Assembly: GCA_030268105.1 (NCBI GenBank)
Contig: BSDZ01000004.1
Location: 2,591,001-2,655,000, forward strand
Length of the DNA stretch: 64,000 nucleotides
Direction: 5' to 3'
DNA from: Volvox africanus
Taxonomy: Eukaryota > Chlorophyta > Chlorophyceae > Chlamydomonadales > Volvocaceae
The stretch's first letter is position 1, and every line of letters begins with the position of its first letter. Below the pieces are notes generated by a model that saw nothing but the letters and a program-made list of their open reading frames with translations, did no database searches and was not told the origin of the DNA. Positions 34,526 to 47,562 of the stretch are shown here, piece by piece. Position numbers and translations under genes: made by a program.

Positions 34526-37500
34526 CAGGCAGGTATAGATGCAGCAGCTGCAGCTACAGCGGGGGGTGAAAGCGTAGTCGGAAGATAATCGGAGTGAAGT
34601 GAAAAGGGAAAGAGGAGTATGGGCGGGCTGTAGAGCAGCGGTGGCAAGGCCATGGGCAGCAGGCAGAGCACCATGGTCAAAAGTAATAATTAGGTAGGAA
34701 GGCTCGGTGCTGCAGGGTTTGTGTGTGCTGCAGGGTTTGGGTAGCGCGTCGAAGGCGGAAACGCATTAGGCAGTGGAGAAAGCGGGGTGTGCTGTTCGCG
34801 GGAAAGGTAATGCACGGAGCATCAACCTCGTGGGCCTGCCGCGTACAGGTCCCGAGCCCCAACACCCCGCTATAGAGAGAGACATTGGCAGCATCTGGCT
34901 GGCTTGCTGAAAGAGGCGGGAATGAAGGGCGCAAGCAGACCCGGGTAGCATTGAAGGCTGGGCTCGCGGGTTGTGGCCCCCGGGTAGAGATCCCCCAGGC
35001 ACCGCAGAGACCGGCGGCCGTGGCATTCGGGGAATGGGAGGGGGCCGTCGATGAGGCGCCCGGGTAGGAGAGGCATTACTGGAGAGGGAGGGGATTGCTC
35101 TCTCCTGTTGCATGTAAGAGGCTAGGACCAATGGGCGCGGGAACGTTGTTGTGGAGGCTATTTCGTGTGTTGTGGTGTAGAAGCCTTGGTCGTTTGTTAT
35201 TGCATACCCGTTGGCATTGTGTCCTACTGTGCGCCAAAAAAGGTAGTTGCCCCCGGGGGAGTTATGCTAGCTGTGAATCATAGTGTGCGTGGGGGGCAGC
35301 TCAGCTGAGGGCTCTTGAGTTCCCGCTACCCTGGAAAGATTTCTGTTACCGCTACCTCTTGTCGTGCTTGTCTTGTGCCCCTAAATTGTAGAGGAGCTGT
35401 GGTGGAACAATTTTCTTGCGCAAAGCTGATGCAGGGAAAGCTACAAAAAACAATGTGGAGATAGAGATATGAGATGGCGTGTTCAGACGGACGGCGGATG
35501 GGCACAAGGCTAAAGCATAGATATGAAAGTTACCGCTCGCGTGCGCTCGTTTGCTTTTTAAGATACGATGTGATGGTTTGGTTTCAGGCGTTTTTGCATC
35601 TTCGTGCCTGACGGCTTTCCTGTTCTCTAGTCCAACGCTGCGTAGGTGGAAGTTCTTGGCTCTGTTTGGGGGAGATGTTTCTCGTTATGCTACCTTCCTT
35701 GAGGGCTGTCAAAATTATTTGGCAGTTACAATATTTCTCGGACTTCATGCAATTTAACCCATGACGCTAAATGCGTGAATTCGCACATCAGAATACGGAC
35801 CGTACGCCGGGACATTTGTCAAGGAGTCATTTCCCACTGCGGCAGCGCCGGGGATGGATGTTGCATCATACATGCCTTTTTTATGTCGGTCCATGTTACT
35901 GCCTGGCGAACATTCGGCCGCTGCTGTGCGCTGTACCCTCCCAACGCCAGTCTTGGGGAGGACGTACTGATCAATTGAGTTGCCCGTGTACGAAGCCCAC
36001 TCAATCGGGTTCTCTGCTGACTGCTGACATGAGGGGGTCGTTGGTGGGGTCAAAGGGGCCAATGTGAGTGCGAATGTTTGTGTCTCTTGAAAGAGTAGTG
36101 TATCGTAGCGGTGGTGGGGCTGGGGCTGTGGTATGTCAGCATGGGCTGAGCGTGTTCACCCCCGAGTGCTACTCCCGCACTCCGGTCCCTGAAAGCCTAC
36201 ATTAAGGTTTGCATGGAGCGGAGTGCTGAGAATTGGGTTTGGACGGCCGACTTCGTCTCGAGTGTGACATTAGCATGGGTTTTTAGGTTTCAAGATGATG
36301 ATTAGTCCTCGTCCTTGGTGATTGGCTTGCGTCATGAAAAGCAATTGAGGGGGTGAGCTACGGTATTGACCTTACGCTACTTCAATACTTCAATCCTTTT
36401 TACGACACGCGCTGGAAGCGGCAGCCCCACCTCCCATGCCTTGAGAAGTCGCTGGCTGCATTGCGGGAGGGAGGCGGGAGGTTCGATGGTGAACTGGAGT
36501 GAGGGGTCTTAATGATCTGATGCTGCCTTGGAAGGCGGTCTGCCGCGAAGGGCTTGTAAACGGCATTAGGGCTATATTTCCTGCTTCATGCATCCATCCA
36601 TCCACCATGTTTATTTTGTCAGGTGCGACCTCGGAAGGGGACGCACTGAATGACATATTTCGTATTTGGGGAGAGAATCGTATCTTGTACGTTGGTCCTG
36701 ACCCCAGATGACCGAGGACAACGCCTGGCCGACATCATGATTGTTGTCGTAGGGCAGATGCTGCACCGTACGCCCATTAGCTGAAGTTCTCAAATTTGAA
36801 AGCCAAATTCGGACGTACTTCCTGACATATTTCTTGAAGCCGTCGCCTGGCCGCTCGCCCCGCCGGCGGCCAGGGCGCCCCCCATGGCCCGCTCCGTAGG
36901 ATACAATCCCGGTGCGAGGTGCCCCTCCAGGGGGACATGCATACCGCACTTGACCACCGCGCGCATCAGCAGTTTCTTCATGGCCCGTAAACACACACCG
37001 AACTATCAACTCCCAACTTCGCTGCCGTCCTACAACCGCAAAATCCTAACCGCGCAACGAACAGCAACTTCACCCAGTAGCCGTTAACGCTGTCTAACAA
37101 GCGTCCATGATCCATATGCCAACGCGAAGCTCAAAGATGTGAACAGTGTCGTGTGGAAAAGGCCCTCACGTGTGCGCCGCTAGCTAGCAGCAGCTGGTGA
37201 AGTTCAGCAGTTCTCCGATGCTCCTCCTGCACCGAGCCACTGCGTATTCGAGAATAGATTCTTCAAGAGGAGTGAGTAACCTTCTTTCCTTCAATGGCCC
37301 CCACAGCCATCGCGGCTCTTGAGTTTCCCTCCCCTTTACTACTCTGCAAAAGCACTCCGCGTCTCCGCCACCGGCACGCCTTCTTCGACAGCCTCCCCTC
37401 AGCCGGGCACATCCCTTTCAGGACCTCCAAGTACCCCCAAAGCACACTCTCTCCCCTCTTAGCGGGAAACCCTGACGCTGCTTTCAACCCCAGCTCCAAA

Positions 37501-37531
37501 CAGCTTTCACCCGTTCCCAGACTTCGTGCGG
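34526..37531. other. Convergent 3' spacer, 3 kb, no gene recognised
   Basis: Lies between the 3' ends of ABC1K and the first RBR gene. TGTAA at 35113-35117 could end the kinase transcript. Short open stretches (plus 36499-36711; minus 36790-36996, GC-rich with MKKLLMRAVVKCGMHVPLEG) have no recognisable family or splice partners, so no gene is called. Confidence 0.45.
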
Positions 37532-39110
37532 CTAACCCAGCCACAGCGGGCAGCTGCAGCCCTGGGTGCCGTGCACGTTGGTGTTGCTGGGCTTAGAGCT
37601 CAGGTAGGCCTTGCTGCAGCTGTAACAGAACTGGCAGCCGCAGCGGCAGCGGATGTGGTTGCAACCACCCGAGCGCTCCACCAGACTGCGGCAGCTCGGG
37701 CAGCGCTGCCAGGACCGTGTGGCGCCCAGTCGCAACACCGCGGCGGTGTCCGGGTTGCGATCCTCCGGGGGCAGTGTCTGGAACAGCGCGCAGCTGTAAC
37801 CCTGCGCGAGAGAACCGGCGAGAAAAAAATGGGAAACCAGCTGAACGTCCCAATCACCCGCCCTTCACCCGGTAAAAATGTCTATTTTACAAACATATTC
37901 CAGAGGGATCACCATGTATATCAATTACCAGCATTATTATACCAGTCATCTGACATCCGTCCCAACGCCCACCTGACCCACCTGACCCAGATGATCATCG
38001 GCGGTGAAACCTCACCCCACTCTCCACTGATGCACGATGCATGCGTGACGGTGGAAAGGACATTTCGTGAAGCTTCCCCACACGAAGCCTCCCCTCCCAC
38101 CTCCCCGCATGCACTTTCCCTCCCCGCATATACGGCCTCTCGGTTTCCAATGGAAGTTACCTTGTGCCATCCGGGCACGGCGCAGCGCGGGCAGAAGGTT
38201 CTTTGGCAGGCAGGGCACGTAGTCGGCTTGTCGGCGGGGAGTGGCCGCTCCCCAGGCCCCGGCAGCAGCAGCGGGCTGGAGCAGCCGGGATGAGGACAGA
38301 AGACATGCGGCTGGACTCGGAGCACGTGGTCCGCCTCCAGCTGCTCGAATACCTGCTGTTTCGAACAGACGTCGGGCCCAAGTGCACGACGAAGGAGAGG
38401 TTGGAGAAGTGAGCTTCGGGCTGCAACAGGCAAGGATCGTGAAAAATGTGTAATTCGACGCACACCTGAATCTCTTTTGGGTGTCCCTCCAGCGCCACCA
38501 GTACGGCCTCTCGCGAGAACTCGAGCTTGCAGCCCTGCTGGCCCGCGGCCATGGGACAGTTGATCGGGAACTTGCGATCTCGCACCATCCCGCGCATGTA
38601 CTCAGTAAGGCAGCCCGAGCAAAAGTAGTGTTTGCAGCCGGCGGAAGCAGCGAGCTCAATCCTTGCGCTGCTGTAGCTGACACTGGTGCTGCTACTATTA
38701 CTATTACTGCTGCTGCTGTTGTTACTGCAAATACTGCTAGTGGTATTCCTGCCGCTGTTGCTGTTACTAATGCTGCCACAACTATAGCTGCTGCTGCTGT
38801 TACTGCTTGCGGTTGATCTCACGGCACCTGTCTCATAGCCGGGTGGCAAGAAGCGTTCGAAGCACCTGATGCACAGCAAGCCCCCATCAGCCGCCACCGC
38901 CGCTGCCGCCGCCGCTTCTGCATCTTCCATCGCGGCTCGGCATGCGCTGCCGTCAGTGTTATCGCCGTTGGCCGCTCTAACATCACCTGCCTGAACGGGC
39001 CCGATGAAGGCGGTTTGCATCGCTGACCTCTTGAAAAGTCGCCATGAGCGCCAATTCAATGCATTACTGCTGTTAGCGCTACAGCTGCTGCTGCAGCCGG
39101 TAGTGGCCAT
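37532..39110 (-). CDS. RBR-type E3 ubiquitin ligase (RING1-IBR-Rcat), copy 1
   Basis: Three exons on the minus strand: 39110-38466, 38352-38161 and 37801-37532, phase 0 throughout, 368 residues. RING1 is formed by Cys80/Cys83 (CIRC), Cys159-x-His161, Cys164, Cys167, Cys185 and Cys194. Between the first Cys pair and CKHYFC lies a 75-residue Ser/Asn/Ala tract. The IBR follows in exon 2 (FCPHPGCSSPL, CPACQRTFCPRCAVPGWHK). The catalytic Rcat is in exon 3 (CPSCRSLVERSGGCNHIRC, CRCGCQFCYSCSKAY); the Cys of GGCNHIRC aligns with the thioester Cys of HHARI/Ariadne. RBR ligases take ubiquitin from an E2 onto this Cys and then to substrate. The substrate is unknown. A paralogue is at 44943-47562, beyond the PAP2 gene. 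Upstream ATG choice is the main uncertainty. Confidence 0.87.
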
Positions 39111-40700
39111 GCCCCTTGCAAGGAACCGGCGCCAGAAGCATCCTCGGACCGCCTGCTGGTACAACGCGATGAGATTGGAAACAGTTTGGAAATGTAAATA
39201 AACGCAGATGTTCCAATTTACAACCTCTTTTGTTTGGATTTCCGCATTTCGGTGGGCTGCACCTACGTGAGACTAGCACCGACCCATGGGTCCATGTTGG
39301 GACCAAGGACACCATCCTCAGGGTAGCGCGAAGGCGCCTCACCAATATCGGGAAAAATGTGCGCAAGTGACTCTTTCTGGGATGTTTTTGTTAGCTTGAC
39401 CAAAACCTGCCTGATCGTCTCGAAGTCCAACTTGCAAGGGCATCCCCGCCTAACTCAGCCTGAGCACGACAGCGTTATCAGCTGCACTGTGCTAAAGCTA
39501 CGATGCCGAATATATATGTCTTCGTGAATATTCAAAGTTACATTGCAGCGTCCGGAACTAATGCCCTCTGCAAAGATTGCAACCTTTGTACGACGTAACC
39601 CCTCTTGAAAGGGAGAAAGGACAGTAGGTCTTTCAATATCATAACATGTTATTACCTTGGATGGACGTTAGGAACTTCTGTGGTGCATAATGTCGGTGTT
39701 TCGGGTGTGGACCGAGTCGTTCACACCCCACTCTGGCGTAAATTGTTGGTAACCTGAAATAGCCCAACTGGGTCATGCCGCTGTGAAGGCTTGTGCCCAG
39801 CACAGCTGCGAGGGCAAGTGGGTCAGGAAGAAGGGTTCCAGTTAGCCTGAGCCAAGGGTGATTTCGGCATCATCATCCGGAACAGTGGCAGTGCTTAAGT
39901 GGGTAGCTTACCTTTGTACGCCCGTGTTCCTGTGAGCCGTGCTGCGCTTGGCTAGGAGCATGGATATGGGAGGCCACATATGAAACGTCATATAATTCAT
40001 CACGACGGAATGTTTTGATAGTAAAGTTGGCAATGCTGGATTTTCAAGTTCGGAGGTGGGCGTCCAACTTGTTCGCATGCCAATAACACACTTTTTCGCA
40101 CTAGCTCGTGCTCGGTAGGCAATCCAGAGCCAGAGGCAGAAACCCGTCCTGACCTGGTCCTGAACCAGCCCTAGTTAATTCGTGTCATGTAGCTTACATT
40201 AGACAAACAATAATACCTCAGACTCATTGCATGATGTTTTATCCCCCTTGCATATGAAGTACGATCCTTTTCTCTAAATTTGCAGAACTTTTATCTTACA
40301 TCAATACCTCAATTTTCTGCAGTGAAACTTAACATAGTAATGAATAAAATGGTGTATGGGTAACGCCTTATCTTCGGATCCAAGGCTATTGCCAGGACGC
40401 CAGCTACGTCATTGCCAACTGTCTCCGTTACATGTGGAACCTACCTCACGGACTGAATCCGCGCATGAAATTTGCCAATGGTGTGTTCAATGATCCACTT
40501 ATAATGATTGTGCGTAATGGCAGCATAATATTCATGGAGTACATCTTTCGTGACGAGGGCGATTTACATTCTCGCCAGGCTACCGGATCGACTTGAACTA
40601 TGGAGTTGATCACATATGTTTAACAGAGCCAAGTAGGATCTTTAATGATTAGGTGATGTGATCAGTGGCATTCGACGTTTCAGAAAGCTCGATTACCGTT
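39111..40700. other. Divergent promoter spacer with possible transposase relic
   Basis: Holds the promoters of RBR copy 1 (minus) and the PAP2 gene (plus). From about 40570 down to 40430 the minus strand is open and reads HNHYKWIIEHTIGKFHARIQ, reminiscent of the C-terminal helix of DDE transposases, but too short to assign. No other element recognised. Confidence 0.35.
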
Positions 40701-42823
40701 ATGAGTCCAATCCTTGATAATGCGTTGGCGCTGCCTGGCGCTGCCCTTTTTGGCATCTGTCTACTTGCTAAGGTTATCACGCCCGTTGTGAGACGCTCTG
40801 TCGGGCGAATGGTCAACAATATCGCTTATCGGCAACATGAAGGCGTGGCGCGCTTGCAGAAGCACCTACGCCATCAGCTACTTGACGTTCTGGCCAAATT
40901 TACGGTGAGGACGCTTCCTCTGTTTCCCTGCTTACATGATGTCTTGCAGGGATGCATCCACCTCTGCCACTGGCCCCAAACGTCCAAACGCTCCTCCTGT
41001 CCCGTCCATCGCCACTGCTGCACCCAACAGTCTGGTCCGGCACATTAGGCAATCCATCTACCCTTGCACCCCCCACAAATCCACCCCAATCCCTGCTTCC
41101 CTTGGTTTCCACCCAAAGGCCCTCACCGTCTCGGTGGAGTTTTACCTTGTCTCGCTGCCACCCCTGATGTGGCTGGCCGGCCAGCATGGGGTTATCGCTG
41201 GGCTCGCAATCTGCCAGTGCATGGCCCTCTCCACCTATATGACCTGCGTACTGAAAGACATGCTTAGCAGCCCGCGACCTTACGTGTTCTTTAGGACTTC
41301 TGCAGCCACACTGTCGGCTCCACCCGATACTGCTGCTGCAACAGCCGCCACAGGAGTAGCAGTAGCTGCAGGTTCTTCGCTCAAGGAGGCACTCGCCACC
41401 GTGCACGCAGCTGCTGCTGCCAACCTCATCTCCACACCTCTAAATGGCGTCGACATTGCTGCCAGTGCTGACCCCTCAGCCGGCTTGCCTGTCCCAGTGG
41501 AGGCTGCAGAGCAGCGCCAGAACGGCAAAGCATACTCGGTGCCCCCGACCCAGATTGTGGATCGTGGCCTCGGAGGTCCTACGCAAGTTGCCGTAATCGA
41601 GGACGCATACCGCAGCGAGATCGAGTACGGTGCACCGTCCATGCACACCTGGTGTGCACTTGTGCTCCCCGCCTATGGGGGAGTACTTGCACACCAGCTC
41701 GGTGGCTTAAGCGCTGTACAATGTGTAGCGGTAGTCGCGGGCGCCGCCTGCTGGGCGACGTGGGTGGCTCTGACACGGCTTTACCTCGGGGTGCATACGC
41801 CCGTGGATCTGGTTCTGGGGGCGCTCGGCGGCAGTGCTTCGTTGGGTTTGTGGCGCCAATTGGGCCTTGCGCAAATTGCAGCACTTGGGGCGACGGTGCC
41901 GGCGACAGAGGAAGTACATTGGGCATCGTGGCTTGGGTTTTTCAATGAGCAGCATCACTTGGCTCTGGCGGCCGTGGGCGGGCTGTATGTGACGGCGCTG
42001 GCAACATACCCGGTGCCCGAGTCGCATACAACGAGCTACGAATACGCGGTGCGTCTGTGTGCGTGTGCATGCGAGTGTACGTGGGGAGGGCATCGGCATC
42101 ACAATGGCTCTCATCAAAGGAGCCCATGGGTACACAGGGCAGGTCACAACGACGAGCTCATTTGGCAAAGCACGCGCTTTCTGTGCCCCGTAGGTCATCT
42201 TCCTCGGAGCTGCTTACGGCGGGCTCGTTGGCTATGTTGTTAACTGCAGTCTCATATCGCATCTCCTTCAACGACCCGTCACTTTCAGCGACGTTGTCCC
42301 CACAGCAGCCTCCCGCAACATAAGCATTGGAGGCCCCATGGTAACGGCCGCAGATGCACTGGCAGCTGTTGCGCCGGATGCATTGCGTCAGCCAGTTGCC
42401 GTTATCCTGTTAGGCTTCGTGTTCGTGGCAGCGGTTAAGTTGCTCAGCAAGGCTGTGCTATCGGAGCTGCTGCCAAAGCTGCTAGGTCTTGTGCCGCTGA
42501 GACTGCGGCTGATGTGGCAACCGCCGGTGCATCCCAGCGGCTGCGTGGAGTCGAAGCCGAAGTACGCATACAAGAAGGTGGAGCCCGCGGTGACGAGTGC
42601 GGCCTGTGGAGAGGGCGCTGCCACTCGGGTGCCACCGAAGCTGCCGCGTGAAGGATCGAGTGACAGCCGAGGTGTGCTTATGAAGACGCCAACTCTGCCA
42701 TATGATGTGGACTTCCTCCGCAAGTTTCTCAACTACGGGATCACTGTGTATGCGGTGGTCGAGTACCGGCACGTTGCAGCCCTGCTGTTAGGGGGCCGAA
42801 GCCTGTGGCACCCCTCGCAGTGA
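40701..42823 (+). CDS. PAP2-family phosphatase, sphingoid long-chain-base-1-phosphate phosphatase-like
   Basis: Three exons: 40701-40904, 41119-42048 and 42194-42823, in phase, 587 residues. The ATG at 40701 follows no better upstream start. The three PAP2 signature motifs are complete: KDMLSSPRP (Lys114, Arg121, Pro122), PSMHT (Ser242, His244) and TRLYLGVHTPVD (Arg288, nucleophile His294, Asp298). These catalyse dephosphorylation of lipid phosphates. The motif variants (PSMH rather than PSGH, YLGVHTPVD) and hydrophobic multi-pass layout match sphingosine/dihydrosphingosine-1-phosphate phosphatases of the ER membrane. A 110-residue Ala-rich insertion separates motifs 1 and 2, and the C-terminus has further membrane helices followed by a Lys-rich loop. 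Exact lipid substrate is inferred. Confidence 0.9.
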
Positions 42824-44942
42824 TCGGCCAGCTGCTGCCGGACCCCAGACTCCTGCTGGTTGCAGCCATCGTTGGTCCGGGGTACGGTCGACTCTGCGAC
42901 AAACACGATGCTGTGACAGAGTTTTGCTGGGATGGAAGCTCCCCTTTCCGACACCTGATTAGAACCTCGATAACGAACGTGGGAACGGGTGCCATCATGG
43001 ATTCGGCTGAAGACGTGAAAATGAGGAGGAAGCTTGGGATCAACAGGACGGCGATGCCCTAATTGCCGTGAGGATAAGACAACGCGCACACACACACATA
43101 CACATACGCACATGTGCATACACACAGACCCGCGCACACACAAGATACTGAGGTAGGACAAGGTGCTGGGGTAGTCAGTGTGGCGTGTGTATGCCGGAAA
43201 GGGGGCTAGCGCATCACAGTAGCCTAAGGGTGGAGACGAGCTTGGTGCTGACATGGTGATGTGCGGTCTCTCGCAGTCTATCGTGCATAGCAGGGCGACG
43301 AAGGATGTGAACACGCAGCAAGAGGGATGCTGGACCTTATAAAAGGGACGTTCGTCTTCATCATTTGACTAAGGGGCGCGGCAGCATACGTGCACGTTAT
43401 AGAATGGGGGCATGGCACATATGATCAACAAGTAGAGGGGGACGGCCGGTGAGGTGAGGTGCCTGCGGGGTCCCGCCGCCCGCCCGTGTGTCCATCCGCG
43501 ATCATGATGCCAAGTGCAGGTGGACAGGCGATGTAGGTGCCAAGCAAGTAGTACGGGTCACACAGAATGAATTTCTCATTAGGTTGTGCGCTAGGTTGGA
43601 TGCGACATGCCGCTGCGGTGCTTGGGCAGCCTCCTTAGGTACGTGCTTGAAGGGGAGCAGGCATGATAGGCATACCCACAGTGGCTGAAAGATGGCCTGC
43701 GGTGACGTCATCAAGTGGCACGCCACTTTGCCGCAACACTCGGTCGGAGCCAAGGTGCTGGAGATATCGACAGGGTGCCATTGTGATGCCTGTGTCATTA
43801 TGCAGGTAAGCATGGAGTCTGAGACAGCTCTATTAATGTGTTTTCGAACAAATCACACGGGATCTCCTTAACAAGATATCTCAGTATCTCGGCGAACCTA
43901 GCTGGTTGAGCTCGGTCCGTCGAGATACCTCCTGAAGTGCTGATGAGCCCTTCAGCCCCGATTTTGACTTCCACGAGACAGGCCTTGGAATTCGGCAGGA
44001 GTGGCTTTGAGAGGCAAAACATACTTGCAATACACTTGCTAGAAACCCATACATACGTCCTGAAAGCATTCAACCTCAAGAGCGTTCATTCCCGCTGCAC
44101 AAATGATAAATTACTGCTGCACTGGTACAAGGAACTGCTCCCCGCATTGGAAGTGCACACGAGAGGACAGGTGAACTACAGGGGCACCTCCCAAACCACA
44201 CTTATCCGACCTAACTGGGAAACCCATACACGCAATTCTTTCACTTGCAGCAGTTGAACACTGAACACACAAAAGTGCCTGGCCGTAAAAAAGACGTGAC
44301 CCCCTGCCAGCCTAGGGATTTGCGAGCATCAGGACGATATCCAATCTTGCTGCTTGCTCAGCATTCTGATCGACCTGCTGAGCGAAAGCCTGGGCGAGAT
44401 TACTGCCACGCCTTGCGATGAATCACTGCTGACATGAACAAAGGAAGGAAGGAACGACGACCTCAACCAAGATATAGGAAGCCTAACCGTATCCCCCCGG
44501 CCAGTCGCAAGCACATACACACGTGAGGGACGGCACCCGCTCTACCTTCCTGCTGGTACCGAGTTGTTGTCACGAACATCGCCCTATATTGCGCGCATCC
44601 CTTCATAACATGACCCAGCGCAGACACAGTGGTATCTTATGACTTTTAGGTTATGGTCTATGTCCCATGTCTTATCGGAAGCCTTCCCTGAAGGTCAGGG
44701 ATTTAGTTGATGCTACTTGAGGATACAGCTGACGGATCTGTCCATATCCATCTCGGCGCTGCACAAGACTGAATTCAACGGCCACCCTCCCATTCCAACC
44801 ATCACCGTGCTCACACCGCCATCACCACCTGCCCCATCACACGCCATGTGCCCCGGGCGAGTGCCTACACTTGGCACGAGTCGCTACCCCATGACAAATG
44901 AAGGGGCATGCACATCGGCTCTTCCACAAAAACACAGAAGCT
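42824..44942. other. Convergent 3' spacer, possible small unknown gene
   Basis: Holds the 3' ends of PAP2 and RBR copy 2. A CA-rich microsatellite lies at 43083-43145. A possible plus-strand exon at 43692-43805 is listed separately; otherwise nothing recognisable. Confidence 0.4.
43692..43805 (+). CDS. Possible first exon of an unrecognised gene
   Basis: An ATG at 43692 opens 38 codons ending at a CAG/GTAAGC splice donor. The peptide contains SVGAKVLEIS and GCHCDACVIMQ, a compact Cys/His cluster. Candidate downstream coding segments on the same strand lie near 44100-44170 and from 44718, but no complete phase-consistent model or family could be established. It would converge on RBR copy 2. 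Confidence 0.25.
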
Positions 44943-47562
44943 CTAGTATTCATAGTCCTCGTCGTGCCAGAACCAGCACTTCCCCGGACCCTTGGGACAA
45001 TCGTAGATAGACGCTGAATGGTAGCATCGCTTGCGGCTTACCGGACGGCCATTGCGCCAATGTCGGGGCTGCGGTGGAAATACACGCACGAGACCTAGAT
45101 CTGCTTGGAGTCTTGCCATAGGGACGCCCGCGTCCTCATCCTGATCCTCACCCACGACCTCATCCCTATCTTGATTCTCATCTGCAGGGACATCAAACAG
45201 CGGACAGCCGCAGGCGGGCGTACCGTGTACATTACTTGCTGTGGCCTTTGTGTCCTTATATGGCTCTCCACACGCATAGCAGAAGTTGGAGCCACAGCGA
45301 CACAGCATATGGTTGCAGCCCTCACTGCGCTCTACCATCTGCTTGCATCGCGGACACTGCTTCCACTGCTTCTGCTTTGACAGCTGAAGCATGGCGGCAT
45401 CATCTGCTGATCGCAGGTGGGCAGGGAGCGCTTGGAAGGCCTCACAAGTGTATCCCTGGGGAAGGGGTGAGCGGGGTGAGGGGTGAGCACAGCATGTCAG
45501 CGCAAAATTCACTCAGCTTGGTCAGCCGGTATCAAGTCATGTGTATCTGACTGCAAATTCGGGTAACGCTAGGAATCTAATTGGGAAGAGCAAACGGATA
45601 AGACGCTTGGGAAGGCAGCCATTGCGCGCTGATATTGGCTTCGGTGATTCCGAGACATCCTATGTGGCCATAGGTATGCCCAATGTGCGTCAGTCATATT
45701 CCCAATCTGTCAACCACTACGCCCGTACCGCAACACAAATTGGACGCGCAACGCAAATGCAGCTGGACTGACATACATACATACAATATACGTGTTATGG
45801 CACGACTGTTATGGCACGACTGGTATGCCCTGGAGATCCAGGTTCTACCACGACCGAGAGCGGGCCAAAGACCCTAAAGTTAAGGGCAGGGTGCCCCCAT
45901 GTCGATGGACGGTGACGACCCCAATTTAAGTGACCTGCGAGCTGACCAGTAGCGGAGTTGACGCCTTAGTTGATTCGGCAGATTCCGCTGGATGCTGGTG
46001 GTGGGTGCTGAACCTGGGAAAACCACTGATTTCGGAGAAGTCGGCATGTGAGACTGGATGAGGGTGCCCCGAAACACCTGGGAAGGTAGGGACTGCCAGG
46101 TTAGTGGCCACGGGTGACGCACACCCCTATCCTACACACACATACATGGAAACCCGCTTACCTTATGCCAGCCCGGAATACGGCAGTGGGGACAAAACTT
46201 TTTTCTGCACGCCGGACATATGGCGGGCGTGTTGGGCTGCAGCTCCTCCTTGTTCACCAACATGGGGCTTGAGCAGGCCTTATGAGGACAATACAGCACC
46301 TGGCTAGGGTCCAGTGATGACTCCGTCTCCAAGGTGCGGTACACCTGTGGAGTTGCGGCCGATGGTTGCAGCAACATTGGAACATTGGTTCACTTACAAT
46401 GCACAAATACCTGCACCAGGACGGAATGCGGCTATGGCAGTCCAATGGACTGTAATGAAAAAACTCAGCTAGGAATAATGACCGGCATCCTGCTCTTCTC
46501 ATCGCTCTTTTGGCCGCATTTCGAAGCGATCCCATTCCCTTGCTGGAGCACCTGTATCTCTTTTGGGTGTCCCTCCAGCGCCACCAGTACGGCCTCTCGC
46601 GAGAACTTGAGCTTGCAGCCCTGCTGGCCCGCGGCCCCTCCCGCGGCCATGGGACAGTTGATCGGGAACTTGCGATCTCGCACCATCCCGCGCATGTACT
46701 CGGTAAGGCAGCCCGAGCAAAAGTAGTGTTTGCAGCCGGCAGTTGCTGTGCTGGAGGAGGGGGCATCTGCGCCAGCGCAAGTGACTGCGTGCACGGCACA
46801 ATTGTCGAAGCAGGAGAGGCATTGAACCGACCCGCGGGTCGGTCCAGTGGCGTGCTGAAATGGGCGCCCTTCACTAGCGCTCGCATTACATAAAGCCTTG
46901 GAGGGTCCTGGAGCACCTATGGAAGGACCCGGACCACCAGAGGGGCCAGGGCCACTGGATACCAAACTAAGTGGGGATTGAGTGATTGTCGGGCCGCATG
47001 CGGTTGCTGCAGTACATCTTTCGGTTGGATGGGGAGTTCCTTTCTGCTGCTGTGAACCACTGGGGCCAGGTGCGTCAGCGTTCGGAACGTCAGCTGGCAT
47101 CGGCAGCCCGAATGGCTCCTCCAGAATGTCGCCTGACTTCAACCACGTATCTTCGTCGACCCTAGCTAACTTCCGTGCGAAGGCTGCATCGTGACCTGCC
47201 ATTTGGGCCCGCCATCGCTCCTGCGCCATCAGCACCTTCGCGGCTTCCTCCGAGAGTCGGGAGGCCTCCTCTTGTTCTAAGATCGATTCGTGAAGGGATT
47301 CTGCGAGAAGATTGCCGGCCACAGCGCGCAGCTCCTGAAGTTGACTCTCAAGCTGCCGAATATCGCTAAGGCAAACTTCCAGCCCCATCTGGACCATGAT
47401 ACTGCCAATTTCTTCCTCATTTTCTGCGTCAACACCCAAACTGAACGCGATAGCCAAGCGCTCCGCAAGTAACGCATCGTGCCGCGACTGCAACTCTTGC
47501 TCCTGTATTCGTATAGCTGCAAGCTCGTGATCTATAACAGTGCTTTTTACACAAGCGGCCAT
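44943..47562 (-). CDS. RBR-type E3 ubiquitin ligase, copy 2
   Basis: Three exons on the minus strand: 47562-46552, 46344-46162 and 45455-44943, phase 0, 568 residues. The first 190 residues are a long coiled-coil region (DHELAAIRIQEQELQSRHDA onward) absent from copy 1, then a Pro/Gly/Ser linker. RING1 is CLSCFDNC ... GCKHYFCSGC, the IBR in exon 2 has YCPHKACSSPML and CPACRKKFCPHCRIPGWHK, and Rcat in exon 3 has QCPRCKQMVERSEGCNHMLC and CRCGSNFCYACGEPY with the catalytic Cys in EGCNHMLC. An acidic linker and a Cys/His-containing tail (CYHSASIYDCPKGPGKCWFW) follow. Intron positions equal those of copy 1, so the two are paralogues split by the PAP2 gene. Exon 1's RING1 part is almost identical to copy 1 at DNA level while exons 2 and 3 are well diverged. 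Confidence 0.9.
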
